Assembly: GCA_019635535.1 (NCBI GenBank)
Contig: JAHBZH010000001.1
Coordinates: 2,384,995 to 2,448,994 of the forward strand
Origin: Sphingomonas sp.
GTDB taxonomy: Bacteria; Pseudomonadota; Alphaproteobacteria; Sphingomonadales; Sphingomonadaceae
DNA: 64,000 nt
Reading direction: 5' to 3'
Shown: in pieces, positions 1-7,548 of the stretch
Layout of the letters: each line of letters begins with the position of its first letter
Numbering within the stretch: position 1 is the first letter of the stretch
Made by a program: the position numbers and the translations under genes
The notes under the pieces: generated by a model
Databases searched by the model: none
What the model was told of the DNA's origin: nothing
What the model saw: the letters and a program-made list of their open reading frames with translations, nothing else

Positions 1-222
1 CGCGTCAAGCTTCGCGATCAGCCCGGCCGTGCTATTCGCCTGGGCGGCGACCATGTTGGCGATGGCGGCATCGGCCACCTTGTTCCAGGCGTTCTCCGCC
101 GCATCGCCCAGATCATCTCCCGGACACCCTTCCCATGTCCGCTTCCACAGTTCGTACGCCTCCACTGCGGGATCGTCGGCGGGCACTTCAACGGGCATCT
201 CGATGGCGGTCATCATGTTCAT
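1..222 (-). CDS. partial phage-region protein, unknown
   Basis: The minus strand is open from an ATG at 222 to the window edge (74 codons, no stop), so the 3' end lies outside. The start is preceded by GGGAGACACAGAC, a good ribosome binding site of the same GGAGAC type used by several other genes in this window. The N-terminal product is acidic and rich in Ala, Asp and Glu (MNMMTAIEMPVEVPADDP at the start) with no recognisable domain. It lies downstream of the gp10-like and tape-measure genes on the same strand, so it is probably the next gene of the phage-like block. Function unknown. Confidence 0.5.
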   Translation of the reverse strand, partial: MNMMTAIEMPVEVPADDPAVEAYELWKRTWEGCPGDDLGDAAENAWNKVADAAIANMVAAQANSTAGLIAKLDA

Positions 223-652
223 GTCTGTGTCTCCCTGATCGGTATGGTCGCCGGCGGCATTGCCGGCCGGGGCACTATGCCCGGCGCGCCGGCATCGCGG
301 CAGGTCCGTCCCGGACGGGGCGCCTGCGCGGGCCGTTTCGGCCCGCCCTGATTTTTCCACGCTCATGGTCGTTGCCTCGCTGCTTTGGCCTGTCACAGCC
401 GTTCCCCGGTAGCGGACCGGGTGCCGGGAGGGTGACAGCCGGCCAGCGAGACCGGTGGGACGTTTTCCCCCCGAAGGGGTATTGTATGTGCGCCCCGCTC
501 CCGACATAATGCGTCGGTCAGCGGCGGACGCCAGTCCACGCTGTTCTTTCGGCGGCGATTCCGTTGGCGCGGTTTCACCGCCTATCGCTGGTCCGGGCTG
601 TCACACCCACGGGCCACTTTGCCTCAAAGCCGATTCCAACGCAAGATTCCCC
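223..652. other. 430 bp without a convincing gene
   Basis: Several open frames exist on both strands but all have arginine/proline-rich compositions typical of antisense GC-rich frames, and none has a good ribosome binding site. A small GC hairpin (CCCCCCGAAGGGG) lies near 466-480. It could act as a terminator for the upstream minus-strand genes, but no T-tract follows. No other signal was seen. Confidence 0.4.
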
Positions 653-835
653 TCAAGGGGACCGGTCCTGTGCGCCGAACCGCCGCGCCAGCGCCAGCAT
701 CGCCGCCGAGCTGCGCGCCGCCCGCATGATCGCGGCGGCGATCGTCGCTTCCGGCACGCGTGCCATGCGCCAGCGATCGGCGACCGCCTCGATCTCGCGA
801 TAGATTTGCGTCTCCCTGTCGGGGATGCGAGACAC
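653..835 (-). CDS. small phage-region protein, unknown
   Basis: A 60-residue frame starts with GTG at 835, 11 bases after the stop of the gp10-like gene, with a purine-rich GCGGGA just upstream. The product is helical and charged (REIEAVADRWRMARVPEATI in the middle) and resembles the short helical proteins often found among phage tail genes, but no family is recognised. An alternative is that the frame is non-coding, since it is the tail of a longer open frame that overlaps the gp10-like gene out of phase. The adjacent stop and start favour a real gene only moderately. Confidence 0.4.
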   Translation of the reverse strand: MSRIPDRETQIYREIEAVADRWRMARVPEATIAAAIMRAARSSAAMLALARRFGAQDRSP

Positions 836-846
836 GTCCCGCCGCG

Positions 847-1395
847 CTACAGCTTCCGCTCGGTGCGCGCCATGACCCGCGCCCAGAATGTGCCGATCCG
901 CCCGCCGAGCTCGCGTTGGGCTTGTACGGCGCGGGCCGAACGAACGAAGGGCCGGGCCGCCATGGCCTTGATGTTCATGCGATAGACGCCCTTGATCCCG
1001 CGGGCCAGCGCCCGCGCCCGCTTGCCGATGCCGCCGCGTGGCACCGCCGCATAGGCGCGCGAGGCGGATTGCCGCACGGCGATCACATTCTGCGCCTTGC
1101 GGCCTTTTTCGACGAACCTGGAATAATAAAGCTTCCGTTCGTTGATGATGCCGACGCGCAGCGCGATCCGGCGCGTGAAGAACTGCTTCTTGAGGCCCGC
1201 CGCCAGCGCCCCGCTGCGCCGCGTCACGTCGGCGCGCTGCATCGCCAGGATCGCGTCGCCGGTGCGATCGACATCCTCGATCGCCTGGGCACGGATCGAC
1301 TCGGGCAGGAACCGCAACAGGCTGGTCAGCCTCCCCGCGCCCCGGATGTTCTTGAAGCCGCCGCTGAATTGCGACCATGCGCGCGAAATCGCCAT
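847..1395 (-). CDS. HK97 gp10-like tail-completion protein
   Basis: The 182-residue product starts at ATG 1395 (MAISRAWSQF). The centre contains a basic segment (residues about 70-120, with TRRSGALAAGLKKQFF and IINERKLYYSRFVEKG) of the type seen in the HK97 gp10/tail-completion family, where such proteins sit at the head-tail interface and help terminate the tail. It lies 10 bases downstream of the tape-measure gene, whereas gp10-like genes usually precede the major tail protein, so the position is unusual. The longer in-frame extension upstream (to 1491) is arginine-rich and overlaps the tape-measure gene, so the internal ATG is preferred. The family call rests on pattern recognition only. 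Confidence 0.6.
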   Translation of the reverse strand: MAISRAWSQFSGGFKNIRGAGRLTSLLRFLPESIRAQAIEDVDRTGDAILAMQRADVTRRSGALAAGLKKQFFTRRIALRVGIINERKLYYSRFVEKGRKAQNVIAVRQSASRAYAAVPRGGIGKRARALARGIKGVYRMNIKAMAARPFVRSARAVQAQRELGGRIGTFWARVMARTERKL

Positions 1396-1405
1396 GCCTA
1401 TGCCC

Positions 1406-3400
1406 CTACGGCAGCCGGCGCGACGCGCGCCGCCGCAGCGCCTGCTGCGCTCCCGCCGCACCGGCGCCCGCCGCCGCGACGTCGCCGGCATTGATCCGCG
1501 ACCAGAATTCGGGGGTCATCAGATTGCCGCGCAGATAATAGTGATTGTTGACCACCGGCCGCGCCCCGCCGCCAATCGCATGGTTCGGAATGACGACGCT
1601 CGGCACCTTCGGCACCACGATCTCCGGCCCGCGCTCGCCCGTCACGTACCATTTGCCCGGCGACATCGGCCCGCCCTCGGCCCGGAAGCCGCCGAACAGC
1701 GCGCCGATGAACGATCCGACACCGCCTATGCCGCCCTTGCCGCCGAACGATCCCCCGGACAGCAATTGGAAAATCGCGCTCGACGCCAACTCGGCCGCGG
1801 CGCGCTGGAAACTGTTGACCAGCACGTCGCCCAGGTTCCGGCCGTACACGAGAGCATCCGCCAGCCCGCCCGAAATGTCGCGCAGGAAGCCGGTGCGGAA
1901 CTGCTCCAGCCGCTCCAGGTCTTCGTGGGACAGCGGCTCAAGCGGCGGAATGCCCCCCATCGTCGCCGCGATCTCGTCGAGCTGCGCGCCGATGCTGCCC
2001 GTCAGGCTCAGCGCCTCGCGCATCCGGGCGACGCCCCGATCGCCGAGAAATCCCTCGCGATCCAGCGAAAGCATTCCGATCATGTCGTCATAGGCGGAGA
2101 AGCGCAGGCTTTCGGGGGTCCGCTCGGGGCGGCGCTGGCGAGAGCGGCGGCCTCGTCCGCCGCCGGACGGTGGACGCAGGTCCGCCGTGTCGAATGTGGT
2201 GGGCGGTTGATCGATATTCGTGTCCGCGGGAGTTCGCGCCAGCCGCCGCGCCTCGGCACGCAGGTTGCCGGCGCGCCGCGCATGTTCGTCCATATTGAGC
2301 GCGATCCAGGCACGCCCGCCGCCCTGCACCCTGGCGCGGTTCAGCTGATCTTGCGTGACATGGCTCGAGGTGAAGATGTGCGGAAAGTTCTGGCGAAGGC
2401 GGACCCGGAACTGTTGTTCCGCCATGTCCGCCGCCGCGCGGGCATCGCTGGCCGGGTCGCGCATCGCTTGAGTGCCGGCGATATAGCCGGCGCCGCCGCC
2501 GATGATGGCGCCGGGCAGGCCGCCAAACCGCGAGCCGAGCGAGATTCCGGCCAGGGTGCTCGCGAGCGGGATCGCCGTGCGGAGATTTTCGATGAACCCG
2601 GCGAGGGCGTTGGTGAGCCCGGTGATCGGCCCGATATTGTTCGTGATCGCGATGGCCAGCTTTGTCCGCAGCGTCTCCGAAAGAGCTTCCAGCTGATCGT
2701 TGGCGTCGCGCGCCTTTGCCGCCTGCTCGTCGGTGAGCAGCCCCATTTCACGCGCCCGCCGGGCCGCGCCGTCATAGCCCGTCGCGATGGCGGTGAGGAT
2801 CGGGATCAGCCGCTGGCCTTCGCGCCCGAACAGCGCCTGCGCGGCCTGCGCGCGCCGGGACGGTTCCTCGATCGACACGATCCGCTGCGCCACCTCGCGC
2901 AGCGCGTCGCCGCCCTGTCGAAACCCGTTCAACTGCGCCGGCGTGATCCCGATGCCCTGGAAAGCGCGAACGGCGTTGCGCGTGCCGGCCTGCGCATCGG
3001 CCAGAGATTGCGTGAACCGCCCGACCACGGCCCGCATGTCCTCTGTCGCCACCCCGTTTTCGCGGGCCACGCGGTTCAGCACCTGCAGTTGCTCGACGGT
3101 GACGCCGAGCTCCTGCGCGGCGAGGGCCAGCCCGGCCGCATAGTCGACGGCGCCGCGCGCCGCCGGCACAAGCGCGCCGACGCTCAAGGCGACGCCGAAG
3201 GCGCCGAGCAGCCCGGTAACGGTGCGAACGCCCGCGCCGAACTTCCTGAATCCGCTGTCGAGATTGGTTATGTCGCCCTGGATCGACGTAAGCTGCGTTT
3301 CCACCTGTTGCCGCAACTCGCCGAGACTCCGGCTCGCGATCTCCGTATCGGCGTCGATCCGGATTATCAGATCCTGAATGCTGCCGCCCTTGCCGGCCAC
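1406..3400 (-). CDS. phage tail tape-measure protein
   Basis: The 664-residue product shows the tape-measure pattern. The N-terminal half is helical and Ala-rich, with a hydrophobic stretch at about 60-100 (GLLGAFGVALSVGALVPAARG) and another glycine-rich hydrophobic segment at about 285-310. The C-terminal end contains FRAEGGPMSPGKWYVTGERG followed by PEIVVP, a motif commonly seen near the end of lambda/HK97-type tape-measure proteins. Such proteins set tail length and are extruded during DNA ejection. At 664 residues it would specify a short tail, or be a truncated scaffold. It is directly downstream of a 67-residue gene and the capsid gene, with no major tail protein between. Confidence 0.8.
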   Translation of the reverse strand: MAGKGGSIQDLIIRIDADTEIASRSLGELRQQVETQLTSIQGDITNLDSGFRKFGAGVRTVTGLLGAFGVALSVGALVPAARGAVDYAAGLALAAQELGVTVEQLQVLNRVARENGVATEDMRAVVGRFTQSLADAQAGTRNAVRAFQGIGITPAQLNGFRQGGDALREVAQRIVSIEEPSRRAQAAQALFGREGQRLIPILTAIATGYDGAARRAREMGLLTDEQAAKARDANDQLEALSETLRTKLAIAITNNIGPITGLTNALAGFIENLRTAIPLASTLAGISLGSRFGGLPGAIIGGGAGYIAGTQAMRDPASDARAAADMAEQQFRVRLRQNFPHIFTSSHVTQDQLNRARVQGGGRAWIALNMDEHARRAGNLRAEARRLARTPADTNIDQPPTTFDTADLRPPSGGGRGRRSRQRRPERTPESLRFSAYDDMIGMLSLDREGFLGDRGVARMREALSLTGSIGAQLDEIAATMGGIPPLEPLSHEDLERLEQFRTGFLRDISGGLADALVYGRNLGDVLVNSFQRAAAELASSAIFQLLSGGSFGGKGGIGGVGSFIGALFGGFRAEGGPMSPGKWYVTGERGPEIVVPKVPSVVIPNHAIGGGARPVVNNHYYLRGNLMTPEFWSRINAGDVAAAGAGAAGAQQALRRRASRRLP

Positions 3401-3401
3401 G

Positions 3402-3605
3402 TCACGCCCTCCCCACGCCGCTCACCATCGCGGCGAGCGCGGACACCCCCATCGCTCGCATCAGGAAATCCCCGCAGCCGGCCTTCGCGCCTTCAAGAAC
3501 CGTCGCGACGGGCACGCCGCGCGCGAGGGCATCGGCCATGGCCGTTTCGATCGCCTCGGCGACGGCCCGGCCCTCGACGTCGAGATCATCGGAGCATTTC
3601 TTCAT
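3402..3605 (-). CDS. small protein between capsid and tape measure
   Basis: The 67-residue product begins MKKCSDDLDVEGRAVAEAIE and starts at ATG 3605 with GAGGAA upstream. Its stop lies 2 bases before the tape-measure start, so the two genes are probably translationally linked. It is mostly helical, with a glycine/alanine-rich C-terminus. The position before the tape-measure gene is where tail-assembly chaperones (gpG/gpGT type) usually lie, but length and sequence do not allow that call. Function unknown. Confidence 0.55.
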   Translation of the reverse strand: MKKCSDDLDVEGRAVAEAIETAMADALARGVPVATVLEGAKAGCGDFLMRAMGVSALAAMVSGVGRA

Positions 3606-3663
3606 CGACGTTCCTCCATGATCGTCCCCGCCGCGTGACACGCGGCGGGGACCGGGGGAGGGC

Positions 3664-4821
3664 TCAGGAACGGGTGGCCAGGATCCGGATCGCCCGGCTG
3701 TCCACCACACTGCCGCCGATCCGTTTCGTCGTATAGAAATGGACGAACGGCTTGTTCGTGAAGGGATCGCGAAGCACGCGCGTCCCCGCGGCATGATCGA
3801 CGATCAAATATCCCCGCTTCCAGTCGCCGAACGCGATCGGATAGCTGTCCGACGCCACGTCCGGCATGTCGGGGCTCTCAAGTACGGGATAGCCCAGCAG
3901 CAGCGAAGGCGCCCCGGCTTCCGCGCCCGGCCGCCAGATGTAATTCCCGTCGACGTCCTTGAACCTGCGAACCGCCTCCAGGGTGCCACTGTTCATCACC
4001 CAGGCCGCGTCTTGGCGATAGTCAGGCGCGAGCGATTGCACGACACTGATGAAGGTATCCACGGGGTTCGAAGAGCTGGTCGTCGCGACGAATCCGCCCT
4101 GGACGCCCGTCTTGATCATCATGAGGTCGCCGAAGGCGCGGGCGCCGTCCGAACTGGTGTTGATCGTGTAGGTGAGAAACCCCTTCGGCTTGTTCGTGCC
4201 ATCGCCGTTTATGAAGGCAGCGCCTTCCGCCAGGCCGAATTCCTGCGCCAACTCACCGACCAGCCAATTGCCGGCATCGAAAAACGCATCGTCTAGCATG
4301 CGCTGTGACACGCTTGGGTTCGCATAGAGCTCGCCGGGATAGGGCACGACTTCCGCCAGTTTCGGCGTCGCCGTTTCGGGCCGCGAACTGGTCTCGCCGA
4401 CCCAGCCCGCACCGGCGCCGTGGACATTCACAAGCTTCCGATACTCGCCGGGCTTTCCTCTCACCACGTTCGCCAGCGATCGGAGCGTCGCGCGATTGCG
4501 CATCAGGTCCAGAATCGTGCGATCCAGTTCCTCCGGCACCGCGAAGCCGCCGTCGGCGGACGTGGTGACGTTGAGCGCCTTCATCTCCAGCGCCCCGAGG
4601 CCGTCGTCCTCGCCCTTGCGCAGGAACTTCGCGAAGGCCTGCTTGTGGGCGATCTGGTCGGCGTTGAGGTCGCCGGCGGCGGCGCCGGGCCGGTTCGCCC
4701 TCGTCTCGATCAGCCGCAGATTATTCTCCAATCGGTCAACACGATCGGAATGCTTCTTTTTGAACTCATCGACGGCATCGGCGAGCTGATTGATCGTATT
4801 GAGAGGGTTGTGCTCAGTCAT
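3664..4821 (-). CDS. HK97-family major capsid protein
   Basis: The 385-residue product has the layout of HK97-fold phage capsid proteins: an N-terminal charged helical delta-like region (residues about 1-70, with KKKHSDRVDRLENNLRLIET), then the capsid domain beginning near ALNVTTSADGGFAVPEELDR, a P-domain-like middle and a C-terminal segment GDWKRGYLIVDHAAGTRVLRD. These are hallmark segments of the phage major capsid family that forms the procapsid lattice. A prohead protease gene normally lies just upstream; none is visible here, and the five upstream genes are small unknowns. Confidence 0.9.
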   Translation of the reverse strand: MTEHNPLNTINQLADAVDEFKKKHSDRVDRLENNLRLIETRANRPGAAAGDLNADQIAHKQAFAKFLRKGEDDGLGALEMKALNVTTSADGGFAVPEELDRTILDLMRNRATLRSLANVVRGKPGEYRKLVNVHGAGAGWVGETSSRPETATPKLAEVVPYPGELYANPSVSQRMLDDAFFDAGNWLVGELAQEFGLAEGAAFINGDGTNKPKGFLTYTINTSSDGARAFGDLMMIKTGVQGGFVATTSSSNPVDTFISVVQSLAPDYRQDAAWVMNSGTLEAVRRFKDVDGNYIWRPGAEAGAPSLLLGYPVLESPDMPDVASDSYPIAFGDWKRGYLIVDHAAGTRVLRDPFTNKPFVHFYTTKRIGGSVVDSRAIRILATRS

Positions 4822-4842
4822 CTTGACCTACCGCGTTGAGGT

Positions 4843-5094
4843 TTAGGAAGACGTGACAATATTCCCGCGCGGAGCCTCGATTTGTAACGCGTAACGGATT
4901 TTTTCGTTTGACCAGTCGCAAAGCGCTCGGCCGATCGCGGCGCCGACGGCGCTGCTGCAGGCCATGTCGTCATCGGAGACGTAGCGGCCCAGCGCGAGGG
5001 CCGCATAGACCTCATCGCCGATCTCGACCGGCACAACCGCCACGCCCTTGCGCCGGCGCGCACGATAGCGCTTCTGGCGATCCGCGCTGCTCAC
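4843..5094 (-). CDS. small unknown protein upstream of capsid
   Basis: The 83-residue product starts at GTG 5094, overlapping the stop of the upstream gene as GTGA, which argues for translational coupling. The sequence runs from a basic start (SSADRQKRYRARRRKG) to a well-mixed middle (VAVVPVEIGDEVYAALALGR) and has no recognised domain. The basic start could bind nucleic acid. It is co-oriented with the phage block and lies 22 bases before the capsid gene. Confidence 0.55.
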   Translation of the reverse strand: MSSADRQKRYRARRRKGVAVVPVEIGDEVYAALALGRYVSDDDMACSSAVGAAIGRALCDWSNEKIRYALQIEAPRGNIVTSS

Positions 5095-5327
5095 TGGGCG
5101 GGCTGTCCGCCTGTCCCATCGATCTCGGCAATGAGATCGAGGAGTTTCTCGCGTAAACAGCCGGCACCCCAGCGCCTGGTCACGAAATTGGAATAAGCGA
5201 GCAGCATGGCCGATGCGGGGCATTCGTCGCCGACATCATCGGCCGCCTGGACCGCGCTGGTCTCGAAAACCCGTGCCAGACGAAGGATCACGGTCATGTC
5301 GAGCTCACGTGGCGGCGCCGCGTTCAT
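5091..5327 (-). CDS. small unknown phage-region protein
   Basis: The 78-residue product begins MNAAPPRELDMTVILRLARV. Both ends overlap neighbours by four bases (ATGA at its start with the preceding gene, GTGA at its stop), an arrangement typical of a tightly translated phage operon. Composition is mixed, with two cysteines and a helical C-terminus. No family is recognised. Confidence 0.6.
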   Translation of the reverse strand: MNAAPPRELDMTVILRLARVFETSAVQAADDVGDECPASAMLLAYSNFVTRRWGAGCLREKLLDLIAEIDGTGGQPAQ

Positions 5328-5596
5328 TGCGCCACCCTGGCTTCATCGCGCATAACGAAGATCGCGACGCCCTTGAGCGTCGCGGTGGCGGCCTTCGCAT
5401 TGCTCGCCGACAGGCGCGCCCTGAATGCGCGCTCCAATTCGCGGGGCGAAAGCGGCCGCGACAGCGCGTCCAGACAGGCCAGCACCACGGCCCGCTCTCG
5501 CGCCGTCAGCGGCATCAGCTGCAGCTCGATCGCCGCCCGATCGGATGGGCGCATACAGACAAGCGCCGACTGATCCGTAAGCCGATTCGCGGTCAT
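5324..5596 (-). CDS. small unknown phage-region protein
   Basis: The 90-residue product starts at ATG 5596, overlapping the previous gene's stop, and ends overlapping the next start. The middle (LMPLTARERAVVLACLDALS) followed by PRELERAFRARLSASNAKAA looks like a compact helical, winged-helix-like domain: a helix with a possible recognition helix containing RELERAF. That suggests DNA binding, but this is inference. An alternative in-frame start far upstream is arginine-rich and is rejected. Confidence 0.55.
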   Translation of the reverse strand: MTANRLTDQSALVCMRPSDRAAIELQLMPLTARERAVVLACLDALSRPLSPRELERAFRARLSASNAKAATATLKGVAIFVMRDEARVAQ

Positions 5597-5859
5597 TTGA
5601 TCACCCCTCCCCGACTCCCGGCTGCCCGCCTCGGCGCCCAGCTCACGGTGGTTTCGAACTGTCGCGGCTCGCCGCCGTCCGCGTGCTGGTCGAGGAAAAA
5701 TATTCCGCGCGACGCACTCACATCTTCGCAATAGGCCGTCCGCGGCACCGTTGGCGCCGTTCTATCCGATTGATCCCAAAAGGATTTTCCGCGCCCATTC
5801 GCGCCAGCGGATCGCTTGCCCCGGAAAAGGCCCCTGATCCTCTGAAAAAAACCGATCAT
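5593..5859 (-). CDS. small unknown phage-region protein
   Basis: The 88-residue product starts at ATG 5859 (MIGFFQRIRGLFRGKRSAGA) and its stop overlaps the next start by four bases. The N-terminus is an amphipathic basic helix, and the C-terminal half contains RGIFFLDQHADGGEPRQFET. No domain is recognised. The overlap with the downstream gene is the best evidence that it is translated. Confidence 0.45.
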   Translation of the reverse strand: MIGFFQRIRGLFRGKRSAGANGRGKSFWDQSDRTAPTVPRTAYCEDVSASRGIFFLDQHADGGEPRQFETTVSWAPRRAAGSRGGVIK

Positions 5860-5941
5860 CACAAAAAAAATCTCCGCATGCCTTCGGGGCGGGTGACTGA
5901 GCACATGGCCCGCCAGACTTTGGCCCACCCCTCCCATTTCA

Positions 5942-6301
5942 TCACGCCGCCTCGATCAGCGAGCGAGCGACCCGCAACTCGACGAGGCAGCGATCGAGCA
6001 GCGCCAGCGCCTCGCCGGGCGGGATCGCCTTGCTGGCGAATGCCACGTCGGCAAAGCGCATGCCGTTCGATCGCAGACGTCGATGGCCGAATTTCGCCAT
6101 CTCGCGCTGCAGCTCTAGATAGTTGATCGACTGCTCACTGTGGACCGTCGCCCAGGCGGCATAGGCGGCCATAACCTCACTCGTGCGCAGCCTCGCGCCG
6201 GTCACGAAATGGAGCCGATCGCGGTAGAAGCGCGCAAACCTGCCCGATCCGGAAGGGTTGCCCGCTGTTCGGAAAGTCCCGGAAGCTTCAAATGCCGACA
6301 T
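5942..6301 (-). CDS. winged-helix-like protein, possibly primase C-terminal type
   Basis: The 119-residue product starts at ATG 6301, preceded by GGAG with an 8-9 base spacing. The central part (RFYRDRLHFVTGARLRTSEV, then MAAYAAWATVHSEQSINYLE and a helix ending in RSNGMRFADVAF) matches the pattern of the winged-helix domain found at the C-terminus of phage P4-type primase/helicases, where a helix-turn-helix recognises origin DNA. Here it stands alone. It is the first gene of the minus-strand block and lies next to the repeat-rich non-coding region at 6.36-7.2 kb, so an origin-binding or regulatory role is plausible but unproven. A TTG start at 6346 is possible. Confidence 0.55.
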   Translation of the reverse strand: MSAFEASGTFRTAGNPSGSGRFARFYRDRLHFVTGARLRTSEVMAAYAAWATVHSEQSINYLELQREMAKFGHRRLRSNGMRFADVAFASKAIPPGEALALLDRCLVELRVARSLIEAA

Positions 6302-6359
6302 TTCCAGTACTCCATATATTTGATTTAATTCTATTTTCTTTTGCAATTCCGTTCATTCG

Positions 6360-6560
6360 GAAAGGTGGAAAGGTGAACGGGTATTGCGCGCATGCGTATG
6401 CGCCCCCGCACATACGCGCCCGCATACGCATGCGCGCAAACCTCGCGAACCTTTCCGGGCGGCGCCGATGATGATGTAAGCCATTGATCGCGCTTGCATT
6501 CCTGCCGCGCGAACCTTTCCGGGCAACCCTTCCGTACATTTCCGATACGGAAAGGTTGCG
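6360..6560. repeat. clustered GGAAAGGT / ACCTTTCC repeats
   Basis: The core GGAAAGGT appears twice in direct orientation near 6359-6373. GCGAACCTTTCCGGGC then appears twice in opposite orientation near 6448-6463 and 6508-6523, and a further CGGAAAGGTT lies near 6550. Such clustered repeats in both orientations, upstream of a possible winged-helix gene and around the long inverted repeat at 6384-6439, resemble binding sites for a replication initiator or repressor. No coding frame of quality spans the region. Confidence 0.55.
6384..6439. repeat. perfect 19-bp inverted repeat with 18-bp loop
   Basis: The arm TTGCGCGCATGCGTATGCG at 6384-6402 is matched exactly by its reverse complement at 6421-6439. 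The 18-base loop itself contains CGCACATACGCGCC, close to the arm sequence. It is not followed by a T-tract on either strand, so a simple terminator is unlikely. It may be an origin structure, a recombination site or an operator for the adjacent phage-like genes. Confidence 0.75.
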
Positions 6561-6740
6561 GCGATCAGGCGGGCGCCAGCGCGCCGTGCGGGCCGCGCCA
6601 GGCCGGGCGCCGCCTTCGCTTTTCACTAGATCTTCGATCAACACCATATCTGGTATCCTCAAATCTACGGACAGTTATTCATGACTAAGCCCGAGCGATG
6701 TGCGCGCCCGCGCCCGCACCTGAGCCAATGAACCCGAAAC

Positions 6741-7210
6741 AACCCGCCGTACCCGCCGTAACCCGCCGCTTTCCTTTAAATTCAATCGGTTGCGCTACGG
6801 CGGGTTCATCGAAAACCCTCCGTTCTTGACCGCCCAAACCCGCCGTAATGGCCATGCCAGGGCGCCGATCGCTGGCGCCTCGCGCCGATCGTCCGTGCCT
6901 TCCGAGGCGAATTACGGCGGGTTTGAGCCGATTTACGGCGGGTTGCGGCAAACCCGCCGTAACCCGCCGTCCACAACATCTTGTGTCTGCTGCCCGGCGA
7001 CCGGCGCTCCGCGACTATCGACGGCGGGTTGCCCTCGATCCGCGCAAAAGCGCTGTCAGAACCAGCGCCGCCGGCGGGCAAAAGGAAGGAGCGCCGGCCG
7101 CGAGGCGAGCTGCGGCGATCGAGCCGGCAAAGTAAGACCGCACCGCCGCAAAGCCCAGCCGCGCTCCGTCCTTCCTCTTTCCGCCAGCCGACCCGCCGTA
7201 ACCCGCCGCT
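6741..7210. repeat. array of about twelve AACCCGCCGTA repeats
   Basis: The unit AACCCGCCGTA and its reverse complement occur at about 6741, 6750, 6760, 6796 (reverse), 6837, 6912 (reverse), 6932 (reverse), 6950, 6960, 7021 (reverse), 7190 and 7200. Adjacent copies overlap as AACCCGCCGTAACCCGCCG. Spacing is irregular and both orientations occur, so it is not a CRISPR array or simple tandem repeat. The open frames crossing it have no ribosome binding site and odd composition. Iteron-like protein-binding sites are one reading. The remaining DNA to 7392 holds nothing clear except a TGGCAG-TTTC-CTGCCA inverted repeat at 7314-7329. Confidence 0.65.
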
Positions 7211-7392
7211 GTCCGGCTGGGCGGCGAGCGCGAGCGCCGCGAACGGGTTTTCATCGCGGCGCGTAAGTCTTTGAAGGGAAAGGCTGCGGTTTTCCGTTTC
7301 GTGTCGCGAAAAATGGCAGTTTCCTGCCAATCGTCGTTTACGCCGCGTCAACCGCGCGCGCGTAAGGGCATGACGATGGCAGGTGTGGCCCG

Positions 7393-7548
7393 ATGATCGA
7401 CAATTTCACGCTCGGGCTCACCCACGGGCTGATGCTGCTCGCCGCCTGGCGGCTGCTGTCGCGCCCCGACCTCGACGATGACGCGGCGCCGGCCGAGGGC
7501 AAGCAGCGCGGCGGCTGGGCCCGGATCAAGGACCGCTTCGGTGCGTGA
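7393..7548 (+). CDS. small protein upstream of O-glycosylation ligase
   Basis: The 51-residue product starts at ATG 7393 (MIDNFTLGLTHGLMLLAAWR) with one likely membrane-associated helix (residues 5-20) and a charged C-terminus. Its stop overlaps the GTG start of the following ligase gene by eight bases, so the two are translationally coupled. Short hydrophobic-plus-charged proteins in this position accompany exosortase-A-associated ligases in sphingomonads as far as I recall. It is probably an accessory or simply a coupling peptide. Confidence 0.6.
   Translation: MIDNFTLGLTHGLMLLAAWRLLSRPDLDDDAAPAEGKQRGGWARIKDRFGA

Noticed and set aside
6741..7210. CRISPR array
   Set aside because: Units are about 11 bases, occur in both orientations and have irregular spacing, and no cas genes are present.
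7314..7329. Sigma-54 promoter before the O-glycosylation ligase
   Set aside because: GG and GC are 9 bases apart rather than 10, and the element is a perfect inverted repeat, so a promoter reading is not supported.
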